A stretch of 64,000 nt of DNA, taken from the NCBI GenBank assembly GCA_038250675.1, contig JBBSCB010000018.1, forward strand, positions 1 through 64,000. Direction: 5' to 3'. Below the pieces are notes generated by a model that did no database searches, had not been told where the DNA came from, and saw only the letters and a list, made by a program, of their open reading frames with translations. Position 1 is the first letter of the stretch, and each line of letters opens with the position of its first letter. Below are positions 16,591 to 25,253 of the stretch, one piece after another. The DNA comes from JAICUF01 sp038250675 (GTDB lineage Bacteria > Gemmatimonadota > Gemmatimonadetes > Gemmatimonadales > GWC2-71-9). A program made the translations under genes and the position numbers.

Positions 16591-17579
16591 GGCGGTCCCG
16601 GCGCGACGATGCGCACCGTGCCGTCGGCATCAGCGCTGATGCGCACCGTATGGTTCCGCATGAGCGCGTGGGCGCGGGTCTCCACCAGCGGGGTGACGAC
16701 CGCTCCGGCCGGTCGCCGCGGCAGCGCGTCGCAGCCGGGTACCCGGCGGAGCGGCAGCGGCACGACATACGCGGCGTCGCTGCCGCCGGCCAGGGCGGCG
16801 GCGAGCTCGCCTGGCGCCAGCGCGACGGCCGCGGCGCCGGTGCCGGTGGCGACGAGACGGGTCGCGAGATCGTGTGCGGTGGGATCACCGGCGGGATAGA
16901 CCACGCGACGGCCGGCCGGCCGGTCGGACCAGGCCGGCCCGGTGCACGCGGTATCGCCGTCCCACCAGGCTACAACGCTCGCCGGGCGGGCATCGGCGCG
17001 AACCGCCTCCCTGGTGCCGGCGGCGACGACCGGTCGCCGGGTCACGGCGACATAGATCCGGTCCCACGGCAGCTCCACCACGCGGAAGTCCGCGAGGCGG
17101 GCGGCGTAATCGATTGTAGCCGGGTCGCGGGTGACGAGCAGATCGGCGCCCTGGTCCAGCAGGTCGCGGGGGTCGATGCCGGGCGCGCGGCGGAAGGCGA
17201 GGACCGGGAGGTCCTGCACCAGCGGCGTGGCGATCAGGGCGCCGGTGGTGGCGGCCTCGATGCGGAACGCGGGCGCGGCCACCGGGACCGAGTCGCCGTG
17301 GCAGCGCACCCGGAACGGTGCCGGATCGAGCTGCCGCTGCAGCAGCCGTTCGGCATCGCCGAGCGCGGGATCGCCGCGCGCGGGGCTCCCCACCGGGTCC
17401 ACCGGCTCCGCGAGTCCGATCCGCACCGTGTCCGGCGCCGGCGTCACCGGTGCCGTCGCGCAGGGGTCGGCGACAGCGGCGGCGGGCGTGACAGCCATCG
17501 GCGTCGAAGCGGGGGCCGGGGCGCAGGCGGCGCCGAGCAGCGCGGCGGCGAGGAGACTCGCACGGCGTGGCGTGATCAT
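16587..17579 (-). CDS. Lipoprotein resembling a periplasmic substrate-binding protein
   Basis: 330 residues; signal peptide with lipobox LLGAAC (Cys19), then a two-lobed binding-protein-like region with RIGLAEPVDPVG at the start of the mature part and DLLVTRDPATIDYAARL and VVELPWDRIYVAV further on, which recall PBP2/PstS-like folds; exact family not recognised. First gene of the lipoprotein-kinase-regulator operon, so it may present a ligand to the kinase. TACATT at 17596-17591 on this strand lies 11 bases before the ATG. Divergent from the symporter. Confidence 0.75.
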   Translation of the reverse strand: MITPRRASLLAAALLGAACAPAPASTPMAVTPAAAVADPCATAPVTPAPDTVRIGLAEPVDPVGSPARGDPALGDAERLLQRQLDPAPFRVRCHGDSVPVAAPAFRIEAATTGALIATPLVQDLPVLAFRRAPGIDPRDLLDQGADLLVTRDPATIDYAARLADFRVVELPWDRIYVAVTRRPVVAAGTREAVRADARPASVVAWWDGDTACTGPAWSDRPAGRRVVYPAGDPTAHDLATRLVATGTGAAAVALAPGELAAALAGGSDAAYVVPLPLRRVPGCDALPRRPAGAVVTPLVETRAHALMRNHTVRISADADGTVRIVAPGPP

Positions 17580-17641
17580 GGGGAGAGCGAAATGTAACCC
17601 GCGCGCTGGCGGTCGCCGCGGGTTGGCGATACCGTATCGTC

Positions 17642-19465
17642 ATGCCTCACGCCACGACGCTGAGCTGGATCGACTACGCGATCATCCTCACCTACTTCGT
17701 GTTCGTGCTCGGCGTCGGGGTCGCCCTCCGCCGCTACATGCGCACGAGCACCGATTTCTTCCTGTCGGGCCGGTCGGTGCCGGCCTGGATCACCGGGCTC
17801 GCCTTCGTCTCCGCCAACCTGGGTGCACAGGAAGTGATCGGCATGGGCGCCTCCGGCGCCAAGTACGGAATCGTCACCAGCCATTTCTACTGGATCGGCG
17901 CGATACCCGCGATGCTGTTCGTCGGGCTGTTCATGATGCCGTTCTACTACGGATCACGGGCCCGCTCGGTGCCCGAGTATCTCAAACTCCGGTTCGACGA
18001 GAAGACCCGCGCGCTCAACGCGGTGTCGTTCGCGTTCATGACCATCTTCTCGTCCGGCGTGTCCATGTACGCCATGGGCAAGCTCTTCAATCTGCTGCTG
18101 GGCTGGAGCTTTGGCGGCAGCATGCTGGTCGCCGCCGCGATCGTGCTGGCCTACACCTTCCTGGGCGGGCTCACCAGTGCCATCTACAATGAAGTTCTGC
18201 AGTTCTTTCTGATCGTGTTCGGCTTCATCCCGCTGGTCTATCTCGGGCTGCGCGACGTTGGCGGATGGGACGGGCTCAAGGCGCGGCTCGCCGGCGTCGC
18301 CACTGCGCACGGCTACGCGCCGGGCGCCTACACCGAGGCATGGGCCCACCTGGGCAGCGCGGCGCACAACCCGATCGGGGTGGAGTGGTTCGGGCTGGTC
18401 ATGGGGCTGGGGTTCGTGCTGTCGTTCGGCTACTGGTGCACTGACTTCCTGGTGGTGCAGCGCGCCATGGCCGCGGACTCCATCACCTCGGCCCGGCGCA
18501 CGCCGCTCATCGGCGCCATTCCCAAGATGTTCTTTCCCTTCCTGGTGATCCTGCCCGGGATGATCGCCCTCGTGGCCGGACCCGCGGCCCGGCCGGCCAC
18601 GGCGGTCGGGGGCGCGCCCGCCGCCGCGGTGTCTGCCGCCGCCGCGGCATCGGCCGCGCCGGCTCGCCAGGGGATCGTCCCCCCCAAGATCGATGCCTCC
18701 ACCGGCCGCCCCCTCACCGACAGCAATGGCCACGTCGTGTTCGACTACGACCTGGCCACACCGGTGATGCTGCTACACTACTTCCCGGCCGGGCTGCTGG
18801 GGCTCGGACTCACCGCGCTGCTGGCGTCGTTCATGTCCGGCATGGCGGGCAACGTTACTGCCTTCAATACCGTCTGGACCTACGACCTGTACCAGAGTTA
18901 CGTCCGGCCGGGAGCGTCGGACAACCACTACCTGTGGATGGGACGGTTCGCGACGGTGTTCGGCATCGCGCTCTCGCTGGCGGCCGCGTATGTCGCGGCG
19001 TCGTTCAACAACATCATGGAGCTGCTGCAGCTCGTCTTTGCGTTCGTCAACGCGCCGCTCTTTGCCACCTTCGCGCTGGGCATGTTCTGGCGCCGCACAA
19101 CGGGTCATGGTGCGTTCACCGGCCTTGCCGCGGGCATCCTCGGCGCCGCGCTGCATCACGGGCTCACGCTGCCGGCGGGCGCCGTGCCCGGCATCAAGGG
19201 CGGGTTCCTGGGCGTCGTCTCGGTCTATCCGAGCGAGCTGGCGCAGACGTTCTGGACCGCCGTCGTGGCATGGACCACCTGCTTCGTCGTGACGATCGTG
19301 GTGAGCCTGCTGACGCGGCCGCGGCCGGCGGAGGAGCTGCGCGGCCTGGTGTACTCGCTCACCCCGCGGCCGGATGAGCGGGACGTGCCGCTGCTGAAGC
19401 GACCGGCGGTGCTCGCGGTCCTTGTGCTGGTGGTGATGGTGGGCCTCAACGTGGTGTTCTTCTGA
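17642..19465 (+). CDS. Sodium:solute symporter (SSS family, SGLT-like)
   Basis: Inner-membrane sodium-coupled transporter; 607 residues with about 13-14 membrane segments. The start FFLSGRSVPAWITGLAFVSANLGAQE, then GAKYGI, and later QRAMAADS and FMSGMAGNVTAFNT match the SSS family, closest by eye to the SGLT-like branch; the solute (sugar, inositol or other) is not clear. An Ala-rich insert (about residues 320-350) followed by a short hydrophilic loop separates two membrane segments. Divergent from the lipoprotein-kinase-regulator operon, so that system may control it. TACCGT at 17630-17635 stands six bases before the ATG. Confidence 0.93.
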   Translation: MPHATTLSWIDYAIILTYFVFVLGVGVALRRYMRTSTDFFLSGRSVPAWITGLAFVSANLGAQEVIGMGASGAKYGIVTSHFYWIGAIPAMLFVGLFMMPFYYGSRARSVPEYLKLRFDEKTRALNAVSFAFMTIFSSGVSMYAMGKLFNLLLGWSFGGSMLVAAAIVLAYTFLGGLTSAIYNEVLQFFLIVFGFIPLVYLGLRDVGGWDGLKARLAGVATAHGYAPGAYTEAWAHLGSAAHNPIGVEWFGLVMGLGFVLSFGYWCTDFLVVQRAMAADSITSARRTPLIGAIPKMFFPFLVILPGMIALVAGPAARPATAVGGAPAAAVSAAAAASAAPARQGIVPPKIDASTGRPLTDSNGHVVFDYDLATPVMLLHYFPAGLLGLGLTALLASFMSGMAGNVTAFNTVWTYDLYQSYVRPGASDNHYLWMGRFATVFGIALSLAAAYVAASFNNIMELLQLVFAFVNAPLFATFALGMFWRRTTGHGAFTGLAAGILGAALHHGLTLPAGAVPGIKGGFLGVVSVYPSELAQTFWTAVVAWTTCFVVTIVVSLLTRPRPAEELRGLVYSLTPRPDERDVPLLKRPAVLAVLVLVVMVGLNVVFF

Positions 19466-19680
19466 TGACCTCGATGCCGGAAGGACTGGACGTACGGGTG
19501 CCGATCGGGGGATTGTTCACCGCCATTGGCGTGCTGCTGGTGGGCTTTGGTCTGTTCACGCGGCATGACCCGATCTACCAGCGGTCGCTGGGGATCGACA
19601 TCGATCTCTGGTGGGGCGGCGCGCTGCTCGTGTTCGGGCTGGCGCTGCTGGCGCTGGCGAGGCGGAGCCGCCGCAGCTAG
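19465..19680 (+). CDS. Small two-helix membrane protein coupled to the symporter
   Basis: 71 residues with two hydrophobic helices (about 14-31 and 47-64) and a conserved-looking loop RHDPIYQRSLGIDIDLWWGG. The ATG shares one base with the symporter's TGA, so translation is coupled. Such a partner could stabilise or regulate the transporter; this is inferred from position only. Confidence 0.8.
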   Translation: MTSMPEGLDVRVPIGGLFTAIGVLLVGFGLFTRHDPIYQRSLGIDIDLWWGGALLVFGLALLALARRSRRS

Positions 19681-19712
19681 CGCGCCCGAGGATCCAGATT
19701 CGAGGAGGATGC

Positions 19713-20216
19713 ATGGAACGCATACCCGTCATCATTGCCGCCGCGCTGCTGGCGGCGTGTGCCGGCCAGTCCGCGCCGGTCCCCGTCCGGGCCAGCCCGG
19801 CCGATCTCATGTCGCTGGCCGGTCGCTGGGAGGGCGAGTACAGTAGCGCCGAAACCGGCCGCTCGGGCAGCATCGTGTTCACGCTCGATGCCGGCCGGGA
19901 CAGCGCAACGGGTGATGTCCTGATGACGCCGACAGGCACCAATCAGCCCTACCGTCCCGCGCCGCTGGGCGAGACGATGGCGCCGGGGGTGGAGCCACCG
20001 GCGGTGCTCACGATCCGGTTTGTGCGGGTCATCGACGGCCACGTCATCGGCCGGCTCGATCCCTATATCGCACCGGACTGCAACTGTACGGTCCGGACCA
20101 CCTTCACCGGCACGATGCAGGGCGAGCGGATCAGCGGGACGTACAGCACCACCGGCGCCATTCGCGATGTGCCAGTGACCGGGCAGTGGGAAGTCCGTCG
20201 CCGCCCCGCGCATTGA
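19713..20216 (+). CDS. Small lipoprotein, unknown function
   Basis: 167 residues; signal peptide with lipobox LLAAC (Cys15). The mature part contains AGRWEGEYSSAETGRSGSIVFTLD and later GTMQGERISGTYSTTGAIRDVPVTGQWEVRR, a pattern typical of small lipocalin-like or beta-rich secreted proteins. Start chosen at the ATG four bases after AGGAGG; the longer frame starts inside the previous gene. The next gene begins two bases after its stop. Confidence 0.8.
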   Translation: MERIPVIIAAALLAACAGQSAPVPVRASPADLMSLAGRWEGEYSSAETGRSGSIVFTLDAGRDSATGDVLMTPTGTNQPYRPAPLGETMAPGVEPPAVLTIRFVRVIDGHVIGRLDPYIAPDCNCTVRTTFTGTMQGERISGTYSTTGAIRDVPVTGQWEVRRRPAH

Positions 20217-20218
20217 GC

Positions 20219-20809
20219 ATGCTGGCGCCGGTGACGCTGGAGGGTCGCGTCGTCCGGCTGGAGCCGCTGACACCCGCCCACGCGCCGGCACTCCTTGCCG
20301 CCGCCCAGCCGCCGGACGTCTGGCGCTGGATGCGGGATGAACCCCGCACCCCCGCGCTGATGGACGCGTATATAGCTGAGGCGCTCGAAGAGCGGGCCAC
20401 CGGCACCGGATTCCCGTTCGCCGTCCGTCATCTGGCCGATGACAGGGTGATCGGCTCGACCCGCTATCACAGCGAGTCCGACGCCGATCGCGGCGTCGAG
20501 ATCGGCTGGACCTGGTACCATCCCGACTACTGGCGCACCGCGGTCAACACCGAATGCAAGTATCTGCTGCTGCGGCACGCGTTCGAGCGGATGGGATGCA
20601 TTCGCGTGGAGTTCAAGACCGACGCGCGCAACGTGCGCTCCCGCGCGGCGATCGCACGGCTGGGCGCGGTCGAGGAGGGGACGCTCCGAAGCAAGGTGAT
20701 CATGCGCGACGGCTACCGCCGGGATTCGGTCTACTTCAGCATTCTCGACGCCGAATGGCCCGCCGTGCGTGCGCGGCTGGAGGCCGGGCTGATGCCGGTC
20801 ACGGCGTAA
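20219..20809 (+). CDS. GNAT-family N-acetyltransferase (RimJ/RimL type)
   Basis: Acetyl-CoA-dependent acetyltransferase; 196 residues, usual length. Features: VTLEGRVVRLEPLTPAHAPAL at the start, FAVRHLADDRVIGSTRYH, EIGWTWYHPDYWRTAVNTE and FKTDARNVRSRAAIARLGA, the acetyl-CoA-binding and C-terminal helices of the RimJ/RimL group. Start placed at the ATG two bases after the preceding lipoprotein stop, giving an N-terminus that matches the family. Substrate unknown. Converges with the beta-lactamase-like gene with an 11-base overlap of the two 3' ends. Confidence 0.92.
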   Translation: MLAPVTLEGRVVRLEPLTPAHAPALLAAAQPPDVWRWMRDEPRTPALMDAYIAEALEERATGTGFPFAVRHLADDRVIGSTRYHSESDADRGVEIGWTWYHPDYWRTAVNTECKYLLLRHAFERMGCIRVEFKTDARNVRSRAAIARLGAVEEGTLRSKVIMRDGYRRDSVYFSILDAEWPAVRARLEAGLMPVTA

Positions 20810-21716
20810 ACCGGGCTGCGTCCCCCGCCGGTCGCCAGGGATGCCGCGGTTCGAAGTGCCGCCACAGCAGCGCGGACACGCGGCGGATCAGTGCATACCC
20901 TTCATTCTCCGGCGTCCAGCTCGAGTCGGCCAGCTGCTTCGTGATCACGGAAAAGACGTAGTCGCCGGACGGCGCGTTGACGAGTACCACTTCGGAGCGC
21001 GAGTGGTCCACCGCGCCCTGTTTGGAGGCCGCCTGGACCCACGGCGGAATCTGGGAGAGCGCCTCGCCATTCCAGTAGATGCGGGTGAGTGCCCGGTACA
21101 TCTGCTCGCTCGCGCCCTCGCCCACCGCCTTTCCCTGGCGGATCATGGTCAGCAGTCGCGCCATTTCGCGCGGGGTGGTCTGGCCCCAGCCGTAGACCTC
21201 CCAGTTGGGGCGGCGGCCCGGCGTGCGCGAGTTGACCCGGGTCGAATCGAACCCGTGGCCGGCGAGCCAGTCGTTGATGACGGTGCTGGTCCCCGCCAGC
21301 CGCTGCAGCCAGAGCGCGGCGGTGTTGTCGCTCATGGTGATCATGAGCATAATGACGCGGCCGAGCTCGACGCTGCTGCTGTCGCGAGCCATGCCCAGGA
21401 TGTCGTCGCCCTCGTAGAGCAGGGAATCGCGGTAGACCAGCGTGTCGGAAAAGTGGAGCTCGCCGCGCTGCATCGCCTCGTAGGTGGCGGCCAGGATCGG
21501 CACCTTGATCATGCTGGCGGTCGGGAATATGCTGTCGGCGTTGATCGCCGCGGTCCGGCCGGTGTGCAGGTTGCGGACGTAGATGCCCACCTGGCCGTGG
21601 AAGCCGCGGACCAGCGAGTCGAGCTGCCGCTGGAGCGCACGGTCCGGATGGTCGGGCGGGCGCTGCGCGGCGAGCGCCGGTGCGGCGAGGAGCAGGCACA
21701 GCAGCAGGCAGCGCAC
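20799..21716 (-). CDS. Class A beta-lactamase-like serine hydrolase with altered motifs
   Basis: Secreted penicillin-interacting-type hydrolase, 305 residues with a signal peptide (LLLCLLLAAPALA). The SxxK motif (Ser68-Met-Ile-Lys71) and SDN (129-131) are intact and TTPREMARLL is typical of class A. However the third motif reads KQG (232-234) instead of KTG, and no ExxLN omega-loop glutamate is seen where class A enzymes place Glu166, so true beta-lactamase activity is doubtful. Start is GTG. The closest role may be a cell-wall or small-ester hydrolase; this is inference. Confidence 0.85.
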   Translation of the reverse strand: MRCLLLCLLLAAPALAAQRPPDHPDRALQRQLDSLVRGFHGQVGIYVRNLHTGRTAAINADSIFPTASMIKVPILAATYEAMQRGELHFSDTLVYRDSLLYEGDDILGMARDSSSVELGRVIMLMITMSDNTAALWLQRLAGTSTVINDWLAGHGFDSTRVNSRTPGRRPNWEVYGWGQTTPREMARLLTMIRQGKAVGEGASEQMYRALTRIYWNGEALSQIPPWVQAASKQGAVDHSRSEVVLVNAPSGDYVFSVITKQLADSSWTPENEGYALIRRVSALLWRHFEPRHPWRPAGDAARFTP

Positions 21717-21728
21717 GGTGTCTCCCGG

Positions 21729-22148
21729 TCAGGCGTCGAGGTCGAGGAACAGGGCGTGAAGGGCGTCGAAGATCGGTACTGCGGCGGTGAGATAGGCGGC
21801 ATCATCGTCCACCGTAAGGCGGAGTCCACGGAGTACCGCCTCCAGTCCCGGCGCCTCCGGCGTGGAATACATGCCGTCATCCAGCTCCGCGTCATGCACG
21901 ATGGCGGCAAGCTCGTCCAGCGCGTCGTCGCCCAGCTCGAATTTGAGCAGCACGCTCTCGAAGGCGCAGCGATCGGCACGGCGGCCGAGCTCCACGGCGG
22001 GCATCGCGAACGGCGTGCCGTTGAGCGCCAGCACGGCATCGAGGTCCGCGGCGAACGCAAACGTCGCCGCGGTGTCCACGAAGCGGCGGATGAGCCATGC
22101 GCAGGCGGCGCCGTCGACGTGCGGTCGCGGGCCGGTGACCCAGAGCAT
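21729..22148 (-). CDS. ChrB-type C-terminal domain protein (chromate-resistance-like)
   Basis: 139 residues consisting of the domain found at the C-terminus of ChrB chromate-resistance proteins: WVTGPRPHVDGAACAWLIRRFVD at the N-terminus, then RCAFESVLLKFEL and DDALDELAAIVHDAEL. Stand-alone versions are common and not tied to chromate; there is no ChrA here. Start chosen at the ATG with GGGAGG a few bases upstream; the longer frame crosses into the promoter region of the next gene. Confidence 0.8.
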   Translation of the reverse strand: MLWVTGPRPHVDGAACAWLIRRFVDTAATFAFAADLDAVLALNGTPFAMPAVELGRRADRCAFESVLLKFELGDDALDELAAIVHDAELDDGMYSTPEAPGLEAVLRGLRLTVDDDAAYLTAAVPIFDALHALFLDLDA

Positions 22149-22235
22149 CGAACCTCCCGGGGCAGGCCGGGGACAGCATACAGCAGGATGCCGTACCGTA
22201 ATCGGCCCGCCCGCGCGCGCAAGGCGGCCGGGCTC

Positions 22236-22241
22236 TATCTT
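22236..22241 (+). promoter_or_regulatory. -10-like element upstream of the pilin-like gene
   Basis: TATCTT 28 bases before the ATG at 22269; here a short leader with GAGGGTG precedes the gene, unlike the leaderless starts elsewhere. Confidence 0.4.
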
Positions 22242-22268
22242 CAGGGACAACTTTCACCCGAGGGTGCC

Positions 22269-22658
22269 ATGCCGGTCCGCGGTTCGCGCGCAGGATTCAC
22301 CGGAGCCGAAGTGCTGAGTCTGCTCGTTATCGGGCTGATCCTGGCGGCCATCATCTACGGGCAGCGGTACGCGCATCCCCGCCCTGTCGAGGCCCCCGAG
22401 GTGGCGGCGATGCGCACGTCGCTCCTGGACCTGAAGGCCGCCGAGCTGCGCCAGCACGACCGGACCGGCCGCTATTCGACCGAGCTCGACTCCCTCGGCC
22501 TTGCCCCGGCGGCAGGGATCACCCGCCGCGTGGATCGCGCCGACAGCACCGGCTGGCACGCCACGGCCGAGCGGGAGGGGTCGGCGGTGCGCTGCCAGAT
22601 CACCGTGGGCCTCGCGCCGGACAGCATTGCCTGCGGCATTGCGCCGGTGCATCCCTGA
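22269..22658 (+). CDS. Type IV pilin-like / pseudopilin-like small protein
   Basis: 129 residues. The N-terminus GFTGAEVLSLLVIGLILAAII has the arrangement of a type IV pilin or pseudopilin: short basic leader, Gly-Phe-Thr, Glu at +5 and a long hydrophobic helix. The rest reads like a minor pilin head (LLDLKAAELRQHDRTGRYSTELDSL and two Cys: VRCQITV, IACGIAP). No secretion or pilus gene is adjacent. Start ATG follows GAGGG. Confidence 0.7.
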   Translation: MPVRGSRAGFTGAEVLSLLVIGLILAAIIYGQRYAHPRPVEAPEVAAMRTSLLDLKAAELRQHDRTGRYSTELDSLGLAPAAGITRRVDRADSTGWHATAEREGSAVRCQITVGLAPDSIACGIAPVHP

Positions 22659-22764
22659 CGGCAGGGGCCCGGTGCCATTCCGAAACTCCGCGCCCCTGCT
22701 TCCGTAGCGTCTGAAGGGGCCGCATCCGCCGGTCCGCGTCTTCACCCAAGCCGAAAAAATCTCC

Positions 22765-25107
22765 ATGCTGCTCGCCCTGCTGCTGCTGGTCCAGACGGGT
22801 ACCGCGGGTCCCGCGCCCGTGTACGACGGTCGCGCGGGCCAGACCGATGTGCGGATCCCACGGCTGGAAGCCGATATCACAGTCGACGGGCGGCTCGACG
22901 AGCCCGTTTGGGCGAGTGCCGCGGTCCTCACGGGCTTTTCCCAGTATGCGCCGAGCGACGGGATTGCGGCGGTGGACAGCACGCGGGTGCTGGTGTGGTA
23001 TTCGCCCACGGCGATCCATTTCGGGGTCATGGCGTACGAGCGGCATGGTGCGCCCACCGCCACGCTCGCCGATCGCGACCGCATTTTTGGCGATGACAAC
23101 GTCCAGATTCTGCTGGGCACATTTCACGACGGGCGGCAGGCGTTCATGTTCGCCGTCAATCCCCTCGGTATCCAGGGTGACGGGTCGATCGTCGAAGGCC
23201 GCAACACCGGCGCCGGCGGATTCATCGGCGGCGCCGTCTCGGGGCGGGAGCAGGCCGACCTGAGCCCCGACTTCGTATTCCAGTCCAAGGGTGAGGTCAC
23301 TGACTGGGGCTACATGGTCGAGGTGCGGATCCCGTTCAAGAGTCTCCGCTATCAGCCGACGCACGAGCAGAGCTGGAACCTGAACATCGTGCGCCAGGTC
23401 AAGCACGCGGGCTTCGAGGACACCTGGGCGCCGGCGCGCCGCGCCAACGCAACGTTCGTCGGGCAGTCGGGCACGCTCGCGGGGCTGACCGATCTCCGGC
23501 GCGGGCTGGTGGTGGACCTCAATCCCGAGCTCACCGGCAAGGTGACCGGCGCGCCGGGCGCGCTGCATTACGGCTACGAGGTGGGCAATCCCCAGCTCGG
23601 CGGCAACGTCCGCTGGGGGATCACCAACAATCTGACCCTCAACGGCACCGTGAAGCCGGACTTCTCGCAGGTGGAGTCCGACGCGGGCCAGCTCTCGTTC
23701 GACCCCCGCCAGGCGCTGTTCTTCTCCGAGAAGCGCCCGTTCTTCCTGGACGGCAGCGAGCTGTTCCAGGTGCCCAACAACCTGATCTACACCCGGCGCA
23801 TCGTGCAGCCGGTGGCGGCGGCCAAGCTCACCGGCAAGATGCTCGGCACCAACATCGGTCTGCTGTCGGCGGTGGACGAATCCTTCGCGTCCGCCACCGG
23901 CGCGGATCATCCGGTCTTCAACATTATCCGGGCCCAGCGGGACATCGCCTCGCGCTCGCGCATCGGTTTTGCGTACACCGACCGCATCGACGGCTCCAGC
24001 TACAACCGCGTCGCCGACGTGGACGGCCGCATCCTGTTCGGCGGCATCTACAGCGTCACGTTTCAGGTGGCCGGCAGCCGCACCCGCACCAACGGCGTCA
24101 CCACGACGGCGCCGCTCTGGCTGGCGCAGTTCAGCCGGCGGGGACACACGGTGGGATTCACCGGATCGTTCGCCGGGATCGACGACGACTTCCGCGCGTC
24201 GAGCGGTTTCATCGGCCGGGCCGGCATCGTGCACGCCTACGTGGACCCCAGCTACACGATCTACGGCAAGCCCGGCGCTCTCATGGAGCGGTTTACCGCG
24301 GACATCGTCGTGGACGGCATCTGGCAGTACCAGAAGTTCGTTCACGGGCGAGGGATCCAGGACCGGAAGCTGCACTTCAATGGGAACGCCGCGCTGCACG
24401 GCGGCTGGAGCGTCGGCGCGGGGTATTTCGTGGAGACCTTCGGCTACGATTCAGCGCTCTATGCCAACTACCGCCTCGAGGTTCCCCGGGCCGGCGGCGG
24501 ACTCGATACCGTCGCGTTCGTGGGCCAGCCGACGATCCCCAACTCGGAGTTCATCGTGCAGGGCAATACGCCGCAGTGGCAGCACTTCAGTGCCAACGGC
24601 TTTTTCCTGTACGGCAACGACGAGAACTACAACGAGTGGGCGTCGGCGCACTTGGTCTATTCCGGCCTGGGTCTCACCTGGCGGCCCACCGACCGGCTGC
24701 GCGCAGAATTCAGCTACAACTGGCAGCAGGTGAACCGGCGGACCGACGGCAGCCAGGTGAGCGTCGGGCGGATCCCCAGGCTCAAGCTCGAATACCAGCT
24801 CTCGCGGCCGTTCTTCGTGCGCCTGGTGGGGCAATACGTCCAGCAGAAGACGGATTCGCTGCGCGACGACACCCGCACCGGCGCGCCCATCCTCATCGTG
24901 GGAGCGGGCGGCCCGCTCCGCACCATGCCGACCAGCTACAACCAGTTCCACGCCGATGTCCTGCTGAGCTACCAGCCCACCCCCGGCACCGTCATCTTCG
25001 CGGGCTACGGGAGCAACCTGCTGGATGCCGGTGCGTTCGCCTTTTCCAACCTGCGGCGCACCGACGACAGCTTCTTTGCCAAGGTGAGCTACCTCTTCCG
25101 CCTCTGA
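22765..25107 (+). CDS. DUF5916 protein: CBM9-like domain plus outer-membrane beta-barrel
   Basis: 780 residues. After a short signal sequence comes a carbohydrate-binding family 9-like beta-sandwich (about 25-210; DITVDGRLDEPVWASAA, DDNVQILLGTF, MVEVRIPFKSLRY), then a long C-terminal region rich in aromatic residues and alternating strands that ends in Leu-Phe-Arg-Leu (SYLFRL), typical of a beta-barrel outer-membrane protein. DUF5916 proteins are frequent in Bacteroidota and Gemmatimonadota; substrate binding or uptake at the cell surface is likely but unproven. Confidence 0.9.
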   Translation: MLLALLLLVQTGTAGPAPVYDGRAGQTDVRIPRLEADITVDGRLDEPVWASAAVLTGFSQYAPSDGIAAVDSTRVLVWYSPTAIHFGVMAYERHGAPTATLADRDRIFGDDNVQILLGTFHDGRQAFMFAVNPLGIQGDGSIVEGRNTGAGGFIGGAVSGREQADLSPDFVFQSKGEVTDWGYMVEVRIPFKSLRYQPTHEQSWNLNIVRQVKHAGFEDTWAPARRANATFVGQSGTLAGLTDLRRGLVVDLNPELTGKVTGAPGALHYGYEVGNPQLGGNVRWGITNNLTLNGTVKPDFSQVESDAGQLSFDPRQALFFSEKRPFFLDGSELFQVPNNLIYTRRIVQPVAAAKLTGKMLGTNIGLLSAVDESFASATGADHPVFNIIRAQRDIASRSRIGFAYTDRIDGSSYNRVADVDGRILFGGIYSVTFQVAGSRTRTNGVTTTAPLWLAQFSRRGHTVGFTGSFAGIDDDFRASSGFIGRAGIVHAYVDPSYTIYGKPGALMERFTADIVVDGIWQYQKFVHGRGIQDRKLHFNGNAALHGGWSVGAGYFVETFGYDSALYANYRLEVPRAGGGLDTVAFVGQPTIPNSEFIVQGNTPQWQHFSANGFFLYGNDENYNEWASAHLVYSGLGLTWRPTDRLRAEFSYNWQQVNRRTDGSQVSVGRIPRLKLEYQLSRPFFVRLVGQYVQQKTDSLRDDTRTGAPILIVGAGGPLRTMPTSYNQFHADVLLSYQPTPGTVIFAGYGSNLLDAGAFAFSNLRRTDDSFFAKVSYLFRL

Positions 25108-25253
25108 GCCCCGCAGTCCCCCGCCCGACCAGGCCGCGACCCGCGCACGGACCGGTGCACGGGGCCATATTGCGGCTGGGCCGGGAGCATCCGCCAGCCG
25201 CTGACCGATTGTCATCAGTTGCGTACTGTGAGTGTATACGTGAATCCGATGCG

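Noticed and set aside
25208..25245. Promoter for the MreB fragment (TTGTCA ... TATACG)
   Set aside because: Hexamers exist but their spacing and the lack of a start codon in a reasonable place make it unconvincing.
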